From NCBI RefSeq assembly GCF_017916255.1, contig NZ_CP072827.1, forward strand, positions 186,001-250,000: a stretch of 64,000 nucleotides of DNA, read 5' to 3'. A model generated the notes under the pieces. The model was not told the origin of the DNA, searched no databases, and saw only the letters and a list, made by a program, of their open reading frames with translations. The DNA comes from Streptomyces mobaraensis NBRC 13819 = DSM 40847 (GTDB lineage Bacteria; Actinomycetota; Actinomycetes; Streptomycetales; Streptomycetaceae). Numbering within the stretch: position 1 is the first letter of the stretch; each line of letters begins with the position of its first letter. Made by a program: the position numbers and the translations under genes. This document shows, in pieces, positions 17,048 through 24,498 of this stretch.

Positions 17048-19725
17048 GGCCTCACCTCGTATGCGGGCACGACCTGGTGCAGCGCGGACCGGCCCGACAC
17101 GGTCCTCAGCTGGGCGGTTGCTTCGGTGAAGGTGTTCGTCCGCGCGAATCCGGCCTCCTTGAGGGTGCCGGTCGGGACGATGGCGTACGAGCGGTCCTTG
17201 AGGACCGGTTTGTCCGGTGTGGTGATCGGTGGGGAGACGTAGCGTTCGCGCAGCTCGTGCACGAGGCTGCGGCCCACCGCCCCGAAGGGCAGCGCGGCGA
17301 GGAAGGCCGCGTCGGTGATCCGCCAGGGGGGTTTCGGGGTGCTGACGGGACCGCCGAGCCACTTGGTCTCGTACTCCACCGGCACGGAGTAGGCGGGGGC
17401 GGTGACCGCGGGGGCGGGCGGCGTCAGTTCGCTGCCGGAGCGGAACTGTTCGAAGGCCGGCTGGGTGAGCTTCTCGTCGTCCGTGAGGTCGAAGAAGTCG
17501 GCGCGCGCGAAGTCCGCCGTGACCGGCTGCGCGGTGCCCGCGCCGCCGGCGAACGTCACGGTGACGTCGAAGGCGGTCGGCCGCGGCAGCCGGCCCGGCC
17601 CGTACTTGGCCACCTCGATGCCCAGTGGGACGATGCGCTGGCTGAACCGCGGCCGGCCCAGCGGGTGCAGCAGCCGCCCGCCGGCCGCGTCGTCGGCGCC
17701 CAGCGACGCCATCGTGCGCACCCCGTCCGGCAGGACCGGTTCCCAGTTGCGCGGGTCGTCCAGGGCCTGTTCCAGGAGCCGGCGGACGTCGGGGAGCGGC
17801 GGGAGGTCGGTCTCCCCGGAGCAGTCCCAGCGCTCGTCGAAGGGGAAGCTGACGTCGAAGAAGAGGAAGGAGACGCCGGCCCGGCCGGCGACGTGCCAGC
17901 AGGGTGTCGGCCCGTCCACGTGGACGCGCAGCCCGAGCGAGCACAGCGTCTTGGAGGCGAAGCGCAGTTCGAAGGAGCCGCTGAGGTCGAGCTGGACGCC
18001 GAAGCTGGGTTCCCAGCGCACCAGCGCGTCGAAGGTCAGCCGTCCGGTGACGCCGGTACCGCGGGAGCCGATCACGGCGGACAGCTCGGCGCCCGCCTGC
18101 ACGGTGCCGGGGGTGAGCGCGAAGTAGCCGGAGAACACGATGTGCAGCAGCGGGCTGTCCGCGATCGCGATGGTGAGGCGCTTCGGCGTCGGGAAGCCGT
18201 CGGGCGGGGTGAAGCGGGGGTGGAAGCCCCCGGCGCTGAGGACGAAGGTCGCGTCCTGTCCGCTCTTCACGCGCAGGGCGAGACCGCCCGCGATCGAGGC
18301 GGTGAGGAGCCGGGACCCGGCCAGGTCGGCGACGATCTCGACCAGGCCGTTGGCGGCGTCGACGACGCCCGCGACCGAGGCCCGCAGGTCGAGGACGGGC
18401 GCCTGGGGAGCGGGCAGGGCGACGCGCAGCCGTCCGAGGATGCCCACCACACCGCCGGGCAGTTCGAGCACCACCCCGATGTCGGCGGTGAGGAACGAGA
18501 CCGGGCGGCCCCAGCCGATCCGGAACATGGGGCCCACGACGGTGCTGCCGGGGCGGGCCGGGAAGACCGCGCCCAGTTCGGCCAGGACGCGGGGCGCCGC
18601 GGCGACCGGGTCGGCGGGGAACAGCAGGTCGTCGACGTGCCCGGCCTGGACGACCTGGGCGAGGCCGGCCCGGTCGAGCGCGCGGCCGACGCCGACGATG
18701 CCGCCGACGGCGTTGAGGGTGACGGCGAGGCCCAGTTCGATGGGCGGGGTGAACAGGGCGCTCAGGACGACGAGGACCGACACCGGGCGGGTGTCCAGGA
18801 TCCCGAAGGCCCGTACTTCGACGATGCCCAGGCTGAGCGAGAGCGCTCCCTCGTACCGGCCGTCGTGTGCGGCGAGGAAGCCGCCGCCCTTTGCCGGGCC
18901 GACGGCGAGGGCGAGTCCGAAGCCCGTCGGCATGACGGGGGTCGCCGTGAACCCCCCGCCGCTCGGGCGGACTTCGAGGCCGGCCCCGTCGACGGTCGCC
19001 TCGCCGATGCCGAGGAGCGAGGCGCGGAAGGAGGTGTCGAGCCGGAGCCCGCCGTCCCTGACCGAGACGTGCAGCGCGGGCGCGCGCAGCACGGACGGCA
19101 CCTGGTTCAGGGGGATCGCGACGCCTTTGCCGGCGGCGCCGCCTTCGAGGCGCAGTCCGTTCTTGTCGAGCCGGACTCCCAGCCTGCCCTTGACGGCGAG
19201 GCCGCCGGGGACGAGCAGTCCCAGCAGGTCGTCCCCGGTGAGCGTCAGGGCGATGCCGTCGGCGCGGAAGGCGAGGGAGCAGTCGTCGGGCGTGGCCGAG
19301 GGCAGGGAGAGGACGAGGCTGATCCCGTCGCGCACGGCCAGGCCGGGTACCAGGGAGAGGGCGCCGGTCAGGTCGAACGAGAGGTTGATCGTCGGAGGCA
19401 GGGCCGTGACGGCCGGCACGGGCACGGGGCCGGGGCCCACCGTGAGGACGTCCTTGATGGCCAGCTGCCATCCTGGCGGTGCCTGCCCGACCGCCGTCCG
19501 CAGCAGCTCGACGAGGACGGACCACACGTCGCCGTGGGACCCGGCGTCCGGCAGGGCCAGCCGTACGAGCAGCGCGTCCGGGGTCAGCGCGCCCCCCGGC
19601 AGGCCGAGGCCCTGCGCGAGCCGTTGTCTGCGGGTGGCGTCGTCGGGGAGGCCGGCGAGGAGGGGGAGGACCGGGTCGAGGCCCGCCCGGAGCTGGGCCG
19701 CCAGTTGTGGCAGCGGGGTCGTCAT
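17044..19725 (-). CDS. DUF6603-like large beta-rich protein (893 aa), first main gene of the operon
   Basis: 893 residues, no export signal. The middle third carries a run that matches my memory of the DUF6603 family: DDLLFPADPVAAAPRVLAEL (about 362-381), GPMFRIGWGRP, GGVVGILGRLRVALP, then VLSAGGFHPRFTPPDGFP and GYFALTPGTVQAGAEL (to about 560). The sequence alternates hydrophobic and polar residues over hundreds of positions, as expected for a very long beta-sheet structure. The ATG shares one base with the stop of a possible 18-codon leader (TGATG) and has no clear Shine-Dalgarno site of its own, so coupling to that leader may be needed. DUF6603 proteins have no known function. It sits first in a six-gene operon running to 4759. 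Confidence 0.78.
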   Translation of the reverse strand: MTTPLPQLAAQLRAGLDPVLPLLAGLPDDATRRQRLAQGLGLPGGALTPDALLVRLALPDAGSHGDVWSVLVELLRTAVGQAPPGWQLAIKDVLTVGPGPVPVPAVTALPPTINLSFDLTGALSLVPGLAVRDGISLVLSLPSATPDDCSLAFRADGIALTLTGDDLLGLLVPGGLAVKGRLGVRLDKNGLRLEGGAAGKGVAIPLNQVPSVLRAPALHVSVRDGGLRLDTSFRASLLGIGEATVDGAGLEVRPSGGGFTATPVMPTGFGLALAVGPAKGGGFLAAHDGRYEGALSLSLGIVEVRAFGILDTRPVSVLVVLSALFTPPIELGLAVTLNAVGGIVGVGRALDRAGLAQVVQAGHVDDLLFPADPVAAAPRVLAELGAVFPARPGSTVVGPMFRIGWGRPVSFLTADIGVVLELPGGVVGILGRLRVALPAPQAPVLDLRASVAGVVDAANGLVEIVADLAGSRLLTASIAGGLALRVKSGQDATFVLSAGGFHPRFTPPDGFPTPKRLTIAIADSPLLHIVFSGYFALTPGTVQAGAELSAVIGSRGTGVTGRLTFDALVRWEPSFGVQLDLSGSFELRFASKTLCSLGLRVHVDGPTPCWHVAGRAGVSFLFFDVSFPFDERWDCSGETDLPPLPDVRRLLEQALDDPRNWEPVLPDGVRTMASLGADDAAGGRLLHPLGRPRFSQRIVPLGIEVAKYGPGRLPRPTAFDVTVTFAGGAGTAQPVTADFARADFFDLTDDEKLTQPAFEQFRSGSELTPPAPAVTAPAYSVPVEYETKWLGGPVSTPKPPWRITDAAFLAALPFGAVGRSLVHELRERYVSPPITTPDKPVLKDRSYAIVPTGTLKEAGFARTNTFTEATAQLRTVSGRSALHQVVPAYEVRP

Positions 19726-19781
19726 CAGCGGGCCGCGAGGAGAGGGGCGAGGGGGGTGAGAGGAGTGAGGGGAGCGTTCAT
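19725..19781 (-). CDS. Possible 18-residue leader peptide coupled to the DUF6603-like gene
   Basis: A minus-strand ATG at 19781 opens MNAPLTPLTPLAPLLAAR and stops at TGA, which shares its last base with the ATG of the 893-aa gene (TGATG). A purine-rich stretch (GGAGAACGGCGACGAG) precedes it, whereas the big gene has none directly upstream. The repeated PLTP units come from a purine-rich tract on the opposite strand, so chance cannot be excluded. Confidence 0.3.
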   Translation of the reverse strand: MNAPLTPLTPLAPLLAAR

Positions 19782-20524
19782 CTGCTCGTCGCCGTTCTCC
19801 GTCCGGTGCCGGGAACGCTGCCGCTGCCGCTGCCACCGAGACGGATGGGGATCGGGAACGCGTCGACGCTAACGCCGCCCGGGGAGCGGGGCACGGCCGC
19901 GGGCCGCGGAACAGCGCCGGTCCGGTGCGGAATTCACCCGGCCGGAACAGCGGCGGCCCCCGGCCCGGGGCGGGCTCGGGACGTCGCCCCTCGTACCCCG
20001 TCGTCCTCCGTCCGGGGATCCCTCCCCCGGTCCACCCCCGGGTGCCGTACGCGACGGGGACGGTACGGGTGGGCGCGGCGCGGCCTCGGCAGCCGGTGGG
20101 CGAGCCGGGGGTGCTCTCTTCGGTCTGCCGACCGCCGGCTGCGGGCCAGGGGTGGGCACCGGAGCGGGTGCCGTGGTCGGCCACCGTTCTGGGCGTACGG
20201 ACGTCGCTGCCCGGATCAGGCCCCCGAACCGCCTTGAGCACGCCGGGAGTTGACGCCCGGGGCCGCGCGAAGCGGCCGGCGCGGCGATGGAGGGCGCGGC
20301 CGGTGCGGGGGCCCGGGCGCCCCGCCGCGCAAGGAGCCGCTGGTCGGTGATCAGGGGCCGGACGGGGGTCGGCGGGCCCTCGCCGACCGGGGCGGTCGGC
20401 GGGACGGTCGGCCCGTGCGGGACGGCGAGCCGGCGGCGAGGCTGAAAGCCGGGCCGACGGGACGGGCGTCCGGGAGGCCCGGCCCGCCCCGGGACGGAAG
20501 CCCGAGACGAGAGGAGCGACCGCC
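19726..20524. promoter_or_regulatory. 800-bp divergent intergenic region
   Basis: The space between the operon start and the CBS-BON gene has no reading frame with convincing coding character on either strand. It should hold the promoter of the six-gene operon and that of the CBS gene. I find no clear TTGACA/TANNNT pair. A purine-rich tract (19736-19774, GAGG/GGGG units) covers the leader region on the plus strand. Confidence 0.4.
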
Positions 20525-21205
20525 GTGTACCACCGCAGCGTCGGCGAGATCATGACCAGCGAGGTCGCCCACGCGCGCGCTGACACCCCGCACCGGGACC
20601 TGGTGACGCTGTTGCGGCTGCGCCGCGTGAGCGGCGTCCCGGTGGTCGACCACGACGACAAGGTGATCGGCGTGGTGTCGGAGGCGGACCTGCTGCGCCT
20701 GCGCACCGACGGCACGGGGGCGGGCCACCGGGGCCGGTGGCCGGGGCTGCCGCCGCTCGTTCCGGTGCCCCGCCGCCTGGGGGCGGGGGCGGCCCGGGCG
20801 CCGGTCACGGCGGCGGCGTTGATGTCGACGCCCGCGGTCACCGTCCACCCGTATCAGCGGGCCGCCGACGCGGCCCGGGTGATGGACCGGCACCACGTCA
20901 ACCGGCTGCCCGTGGTCGACGAGGAGGACCGGCTGATCGGCATCGTCACCCGGCACGACCTGCTGCGCGTCTTCGTCCGGACGGACGAGGCGATCCGCGC
21001 GGAGGTCGCCGAGGTACTCGTGCCCGCGGCCGGGGCCGCACCGCCCGGAGGGGTGACCGTCTCCGTGCGGGACGGGGTGGTGACGCTCGGCGGCACGGCC
21101 GCCCCGGAGGCCGCGGCGGCTGCCGTCCGGGGCGCCTGGCGGGTGGACGGGGTGGTCGGCGTGGTGAGCCGCTTGTCGTCCGGCCGCCGTCGGGACGGTA
21201 TCTGA
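20525..21205 (+). CDS. CBS-domain pair with BON domain
   Basis: 226 residues. Two CBS motifs are clear: VGEIMTSEV...GVPVVDHDDKVIGVVSEADLLRL (about 6-60) and LMSTPAVTVHPY...RLPVVDEEDRLIGIVTRHDLLRVF (about 99-157). Together they form a Bateman module that binds adenosyl nucleotides. The C-terminal part (VTVSVRDGVVTLGGTAAPEAAAAA, about 178-215) is a BON domain, thought to bind membranes or hydrophobic ligands. Such CBS-BON proteins are common in actinomycetes and are believed to sense energy state or stress, but targets are rarely known. The GTG start was chosen for GAGGAG at 20511-20516; an in-frame ATG at 20551 is less well placed. It is monocistronic. Confidence 0.9.
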   Translation: MYHRSVGEIMTSEVAHARADTPHRDLVTLLRLRRVSGVPVVDHDDKVIGVVSEADLLRLRTDGTGAGHRGRWPGLPPLVPVPRRLGAGAARAPVTAAALMSTPAVTVHPYQRAADAARVMDRHHVNRLPVVDEEDRLIGIVTRHDLLRVFVRTDEAIRAEVAEVLVPAAGAAPPGGVTVSVRDGVVTLGGTAAPEAAAAAVRGAWRVDGVVGVVSRLSSGRRRDGI

Positions 21206-21676
21206 CGGCACATCAGGAGCGCATGGGGTGAGCGGGGCCGATCCATCCGGCACCTCACCGCGCCGACCGGATCGACGCGCTCGAAACGGCCACCCCGTCC
21301 GGGCACTTGGCGCGTCGGGGCCACGGGGCCTCGGCGAGCCGTCGCCTCCCGACCGGCGCCGGGCCGTCGTTCACGCACGCCCGTACGCGAGGATCTACTG
21401 CGCGCCGGGGTGCCGCACGCGCCGTCAGGGAAGAGGACCGACCCGTGCCCAGCCGACTCGGTCGACGACATACCGGGGTCACGGATCCGCCCCTACGCGG
21501 CCGGTCCCGCCATGGCACTCACCGCACGGCTTCGGCACGCCCGGCTCGCTCAAGAGACCTCCTATAGTCACCTTTTCGGGTGGTAGGGCGCAGGGAGCGC
21601 ATGGTCGGGCAGACAGTGGAGAGAGTGACCGTGCACGCATCGACCACCAACCCCCCGGCCCCCGGAGAGCACCCCC
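21206..21676. promoter_or_regulatory. Gap with possible TATAGT promoter element
   Basis: No convincing gene is seen between the CBS-BON gene and the lipoprotein. TATAGT at 21563-21568 is a good -10 box but lacks a recognisable -35. It is followed by a small hairpin CACC-TTTTCG-GGTG. It would give a leader of over 100 nt for the lipoprotein-inhibitor pair. The rest shows only GC-rich, non-coding-like sequence. Confidence 0.35.
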
Positions 21677-21745
21677 ATGCGCCCACGCCTCACGGTGCCG
21701 AACCGGTCGGCCCGCACGGCCGGAGGGCAGGCCCGGAGAACAGCG

Positions 21746-22294
21746 GTGACGCACCCCCGCACGCCAACCGCCCGTCGCCGGGCCGCCGCCACGCTCCTCG
21801 CCGGGCTCGCGCTGCTGGCCTCCGTCCTGGCCGGCTGCGCGAGCCGGCCGCAGCCGCGCCCCGCCGCGCCGGACGACGTCGTCAAGGCGGCCACGCGGCG
21901 TCTCACGGACGCCTGTCTCATCCGGCGGGGCCTCACCCCGCCGGGCTCCGGGCGGGCCGCCGACCAGCGGCGGGTCACCGACGCGCTCTTCGGCACGGGC
22001 CGCCCGGAGTTGTCCGTCGCCCTGCCCACCGGCTACGTCGTACGCGCCCACACCGACGGCTGCCTGGCCGCCGCCCAGCAGCGCCTCTACGGTGACCAGC
22101 CCCGCTGGTTCCGGACGTCCGTGATCGTCGACAACCTGGTGCCCGAGGCCGACCACACCCACCGCAGCCTCGCCGAGGTCCGCGCCCGGCACCGCGCGGA
22201 GATCGCCGACTGGCGGCGGATGCGGGCACACGCCCTCACCGCGGCCGCCACCGTGCTCAACACCCCACCACCGACGGGAGAACCACGTCCATGA
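21746..22294 (+). CDS. Small lipoprotein of unknown function
   Basis: 182 residues from a GTG with GGAGAA at 21735-21740. This start gives a normal lipoprotein signal (TARRRAAATLLAGLALLASVLAGC), with the lipobox VLAGC around residue 31. An ATG at 21677, also with a GGAGAG site, would add 23 basic residues and cannot be ruled out. The mature part is helical and has a pair of Cys (ACLIRRG, DGCLAAAQQ) that may bond outside the membrane. The ending RHRAEIADWRRMRAHAL suggests a helical lid. I recognise no family. Its stop overlaps the start of the I36-like gene (ATGA, 22291-22294), so the two products are probably made together. Confidence 0.75.
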   Translation: MTHPRTPTARRRAAATLLAGLALLASVLAGCASRPQPRPAAPDDVVKAATRRLTDACLIRRGLTPPGSGRAADQRRVTDALFGTGRPELSVALPTGYVVRAHTDGCLAAAQQRLYGDQPRWFRTSVIVDNLVPEADHTHRSLAEVRARHRAEIADWRRMRAHALTAAATVLNTPPPTGEPRP

Positions 22295-22662
22295 AGCGCC
22301 TGACCGCCCTCCTCGCCGCCGTCCTGATCTCGGCCGGTACCGCCCTGGCCACCTCGGCCGATGCCCAGGCGGCGCCGTGCCGCAGCGGTTATTTCTGCGT
22401 CTGGACGGACGCGAACTTCACCGGCATGAAGATCGAGCACAGCGGCGACGACCACTGGTGGGAGGGCGACATGAACAACCACGACTCGTCCTGGGCGAAC
22501 CACGGCGTCTCCGGGCCGGGCGTCAAGGACCACGTCAAGATCTACGACGGCCGCGAGCTGACCGGAGGCGTCACCCTCTGCCTGTCCCCCGGCCAGGAAG
22601 TCGCCTACAACGGCCATGCGAACGACAGGGGTGGCTCCCACACTTGGACCATGGGGTGCTGA
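22291..22662 (+). CDS. Secreted peptidase inhibitor family I36 protein
   Basis: 123 residues with a Sec signal (1-28, MKRLTALLAAVLISAGTALA). The mature part PCRSGYFCVWTDANFTGMK...DDSS/NHDSSWANHGV...VKIYDGRELTGGVTLCLSPGQEV is the beta-gamma-crystallin-like pattern of peptidase inhibitor I36 (SMI-type) proteins from Streptomyces, which block extracellular metalloproteases or simply act as stable secreted folds. Four Cys are present (two near the start, one in TLCLSP, one at the end), as expected for two disulfides. Coupled to the lipoprotein gene by ATGA. Whether it truly inhibits a protease is an inference from family. Confidence 0.85.
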   Translation: MKRLTALLAAVLISAGTALATSADAQAAPCRSGYFCVWTDANFTGMKIEHSGDDHWWEGDMNNHDSSWANHGVSGPGVKDHVKIYDGRELTGGVTLCLSPGQEVAYNGHANDRGGSHTWTMGC

Positions 22663-22684
22663 CGCGTCACTGACGTCACAGTCC

Positions 22685-22840
22685 TCAGGAGCGTTCGCGG
22701 TGCGGTCCCCACCGCACGATGGCGGTGTGCCCGGTCAGGGTGGCAGCCCTCGCTGATGTGCCCGCTCAAGGCGGCGACGGCGGCCGGGCCGGCGACGTCC
22801 CACAGCCGGACGGTGGGGTCGCCACCGCAACCGGGAAGCC
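22685..22840 (-). pseudogene. Remnant of a WD40 repeat protein
   Basis: On the minus strand one frame reads DPTVRLWDVAGPAAVAALSGH. A second frame then continues ATLTGHTAIV and runs to a stop at 22685. These are two consecutive WD40 pieces joined by a frameshift or deletion. No start and no further blades are found. It lies between the I36 gene and the TetR gene and is too short to fold. It is best read as a decayed end of a former WD40 gene. Confidence 0.6.
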
Positions 22841-22877
22841 GCCGCCGGTCTCTTGACCGCGTCCGCGGGCGCCGCCG

Positions 22878-22901
22878 AAACTTGGAGAGGTCTCCAAGTT
22901 T
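22878..22901. promoter_or_regulatory. 24-bp inverted repeat, putative TetR operator
   Basis: The arms AAACTTGGAGA (22878-22888) and TCTCCAAGTTT (22891-22901) are perfectly complementary around a 2-bp centre. The site ends 22 bp before the ATG of the TetR gene at 22924. Size and symmetry suit a TetR dimer, so autoregulation of the TetR-hydrolase pair is likely. Confidence 0.7.
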
Positions 22902-22923
22902 CTTGCGGAAGGGCGTGGGGCGT

Positions 22924-23589
22924 ATGCGGCCGGCCGAAGGAGGGCTGCGCGAGCGGCAGAAGGCCCAGCGGCGTGCCCGGATCCTCGACGCCACGCGCGA
23001 ACTCCTGCGGGAGAACCCGGAGTCGGTGATCAGCGCCGAGCGGATCGCCCGGCGCGCGGGGGTCGCCCCGGCCACCGTCTACAACCTGATCGGTCCGCGC
23101 GAGAAGATCTGGGAGGCGCTCGCCGCCGGCTTCACGGACCGGCTGGAGCGCCGCCTGGCGGCGTCGGCGCGCGGCACCGCCGGGGGAACCGTCGATGGGA
23201 CGGCCGGAGGAGCGGTCGATCCGAGGGAAGTCGTGGTGGCGACCGTCCGGTTGTTCGTGAGCGACCCGGTCGTGTCGCGCCGCATGGTGCGCGAATGGGA
23301 GGCGAGCGGCCTCGTGTTCCGCCGCAGCCCGCTCACGCAGCTCCGCCGGGCGATGGCGGACGCGCGGGATCGGGGCCTGCTGCGCGCCGACGTCGACACG
23401 GGCGCGCTGGCCGCCGCCGTCGCCACGTCGTGCGTGGGTGTGCTGCACCAGTGGGTCGCCGGTCTGATCGACGACGACCGGTTCTGCGCGCACGCCGTGT
23501 TCGCGCTGGACGTCGCGCTCGCCGCGGCGGCCGCGGCCCCTCACCGCGACCGGTTCCTGGCGCCGCTGCTCGTCCGGGGCGCGGCGTGA
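22924..23589 (+). CDS. TetR/AcrR family transcriptional regulator
   Basis: 221 residues. The N-terminal DNA-binding part is typical: RERQKAQRRARILDATRELLRE...ISAERIARRAGVAPATVYNLIGPREKIWEAL (about 8-67), with the helix-turn-helix at about 38-58. The C-terminal ligand domain is Ala-rich and interrupted near residue 85 by a low-complexity TAGGTVDGTAGG insertion. The ATG was chosen; an in-frame GTG at 22915 sits too close to its GGAAGG. A perfect 11-bp-arm palindrome lies just upstream. The stop overlaps the start of the hydrolase gene (GTGA), so the regulator and enzyme are one unit, and the hydrolase substrate or product is a likely effector. Confidence 0.88.
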   Translation: MRPAEGGLRERQKAQRRARILDATRELLRENPESVISAERIARRAGVAPATVYNLIGPREKIWEALAAGFTDRLERRLAASARGTAGGTVDGTAGGAVDPREVVVATVRLFVSDPVVSRRMVREWEASGLVFRRSPLTQLRRAMADARDRGLLRADVDTGALAAAVATSCVGVLHQWVAGLIDDDRFCAHAVFALDVALAAAAAAPHRDRFLAPLLVRGAA

Positions 23590-24443
23590 CGCCCGGAGAC
23601 CGCCCCCGTCTCCGGAGCTTCGTGGGCGGCGGCGGGGTCCCGCTCGCCGCGGACGTGTGGGGCGAGGCGTCCGCGCCGCCCGTCGTCCTGCTCCACGGCG
23701 GCGGCCAGACCCGGCACGCCTGGCACGGAGCGGGTCCCCGGCTGGCCGCGCTCGGATGGCGGGTCGTCGCTCCGGACCTGCGCGGGCACGGCGCCAGCGG
23801 ATGGTCGCCCGATGGCGCCTACCACCTCGGCCTGTTCGCCGACGACGTCCGGGCGCTCGTCGCCGAACTCGGCGGCCGGCCGGTGCTCGTGGGCGCCTCG
23901 CTCGGCGGCTTGGGGTCGCTGCTCGCCGCCGGGGAGGCGCCCGGGGCGGACGTACGCGCTCTGGTGCTCGTCGACGTCGCCCACCGGCCCGATCCCCACG
24001 GGGCCCGCCGGATCGTCGAGTTCATGCGGAGTCGGCCCGACGGCTTCGCCGGCCTCGACGAGGCGGCAGCGGCGGTCGCCGCGCACCTGCCGCACCGCCC
24101 GCGGCCGGACGGCATCGAGGGGATGCGGAAGAACCTGCGGCGCCACGGCGACCGCTGGGTCTGGCACTGGGACCCCCGGCTGCTGGACGGCTTCGAGGGG
24201 CGGATGGACCCGCCCGGCATGGCCGCCCGCCTCCTCACCGCCGCGCGCGGCGCCGACGTACCGATCCTGCTCGTCCGCGGCGGGCTCAGCGACGTGGTGC
24301 GCGCGGACATCGCCGAGCGGTTCTGCGACGCGGTCCCCCGGGCGCGACGCGTCGATGTCGCCGGCGCGGGGCACATGGTGGCCGGTGACCGGAACGAGCA
24401 CTTCGTCGACGCGATCGTGCCGTTCCTGGAGGAAGTCGGGTGA
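23586..24443 (+). CDS. Alpha/beta hydrolase
   Basis: 285 residues of the alpha/beta hydrolase fold. The oxyanion element HGGG is at 37-40 and APDLRGHGAS at 62-71. The nucleophile elbow VGASLGG (Ser105) is followed by an acid in the RGGLSDVV block and His in GAGHMVAGD near residue 260. The HGGGQTRHAW segment resembles esterases and epoxide- or lactone-type hydrolases; the substrate is not predictable. The GTG start overlaps the stop of the TetR gene by four bases, so the pair is co-translated. It ends convergently with the membrane protein gene at 24499. Confidence 0.88.
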   Translation: MTPGDRPRLRSFVGGGGVPLAADVWGEASAPPVVLLHGGGQTRHAWHGAGPRLAALGWRVVAPDLRGHGASGWSPDGAYHLGLFADDVRALVAELGGRPVLVGASLGGLGSLLAAGEAPGADVRALVLVDVAHRPDPHGARRIVEFMRSRPDGFAGLDEAAAAVAAHLPHRPRPDGIEGMRKNLRRHGDRWVWHWDPRLLDGFEGRMDPPGMAARLLTAARGADVPILLVRGGLSDVVRADIAERFCDAVPRARRVDVAGAGHMVAGDRNEHFVDAIVPFLEEVG

Positions 24444-24498
24444 GGGCGGGGGCCGCCGGCCCTCCGGACGTCCCGGCCCAGGCGGGGCGCCGCCGGGC

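Noticed and set aside
4759..19725. Phage tail-like or contractile injection system
   Set aside because: The size and repeat content are suggestive, but I find no sheath, tube, baseplate, spike, AAA ATPase or holin signature in any of the six proteins.
21228..21749. Possible plus-strand gene of 173 codons in the gap after the CBS-BON gene
   Set aside because: Its product is Arg/Pro/Ser-rich without any domain, has no ribosome site and overlaps the lipoprotein start. It was treated as non-coding.
22915..22923. GTG at 22915 as start of the TetR gene
   Set aside because: GGAAGG is only three bases away, which is too close for normal initiation. The ATG at 22924 gives the usual N-terminal length.
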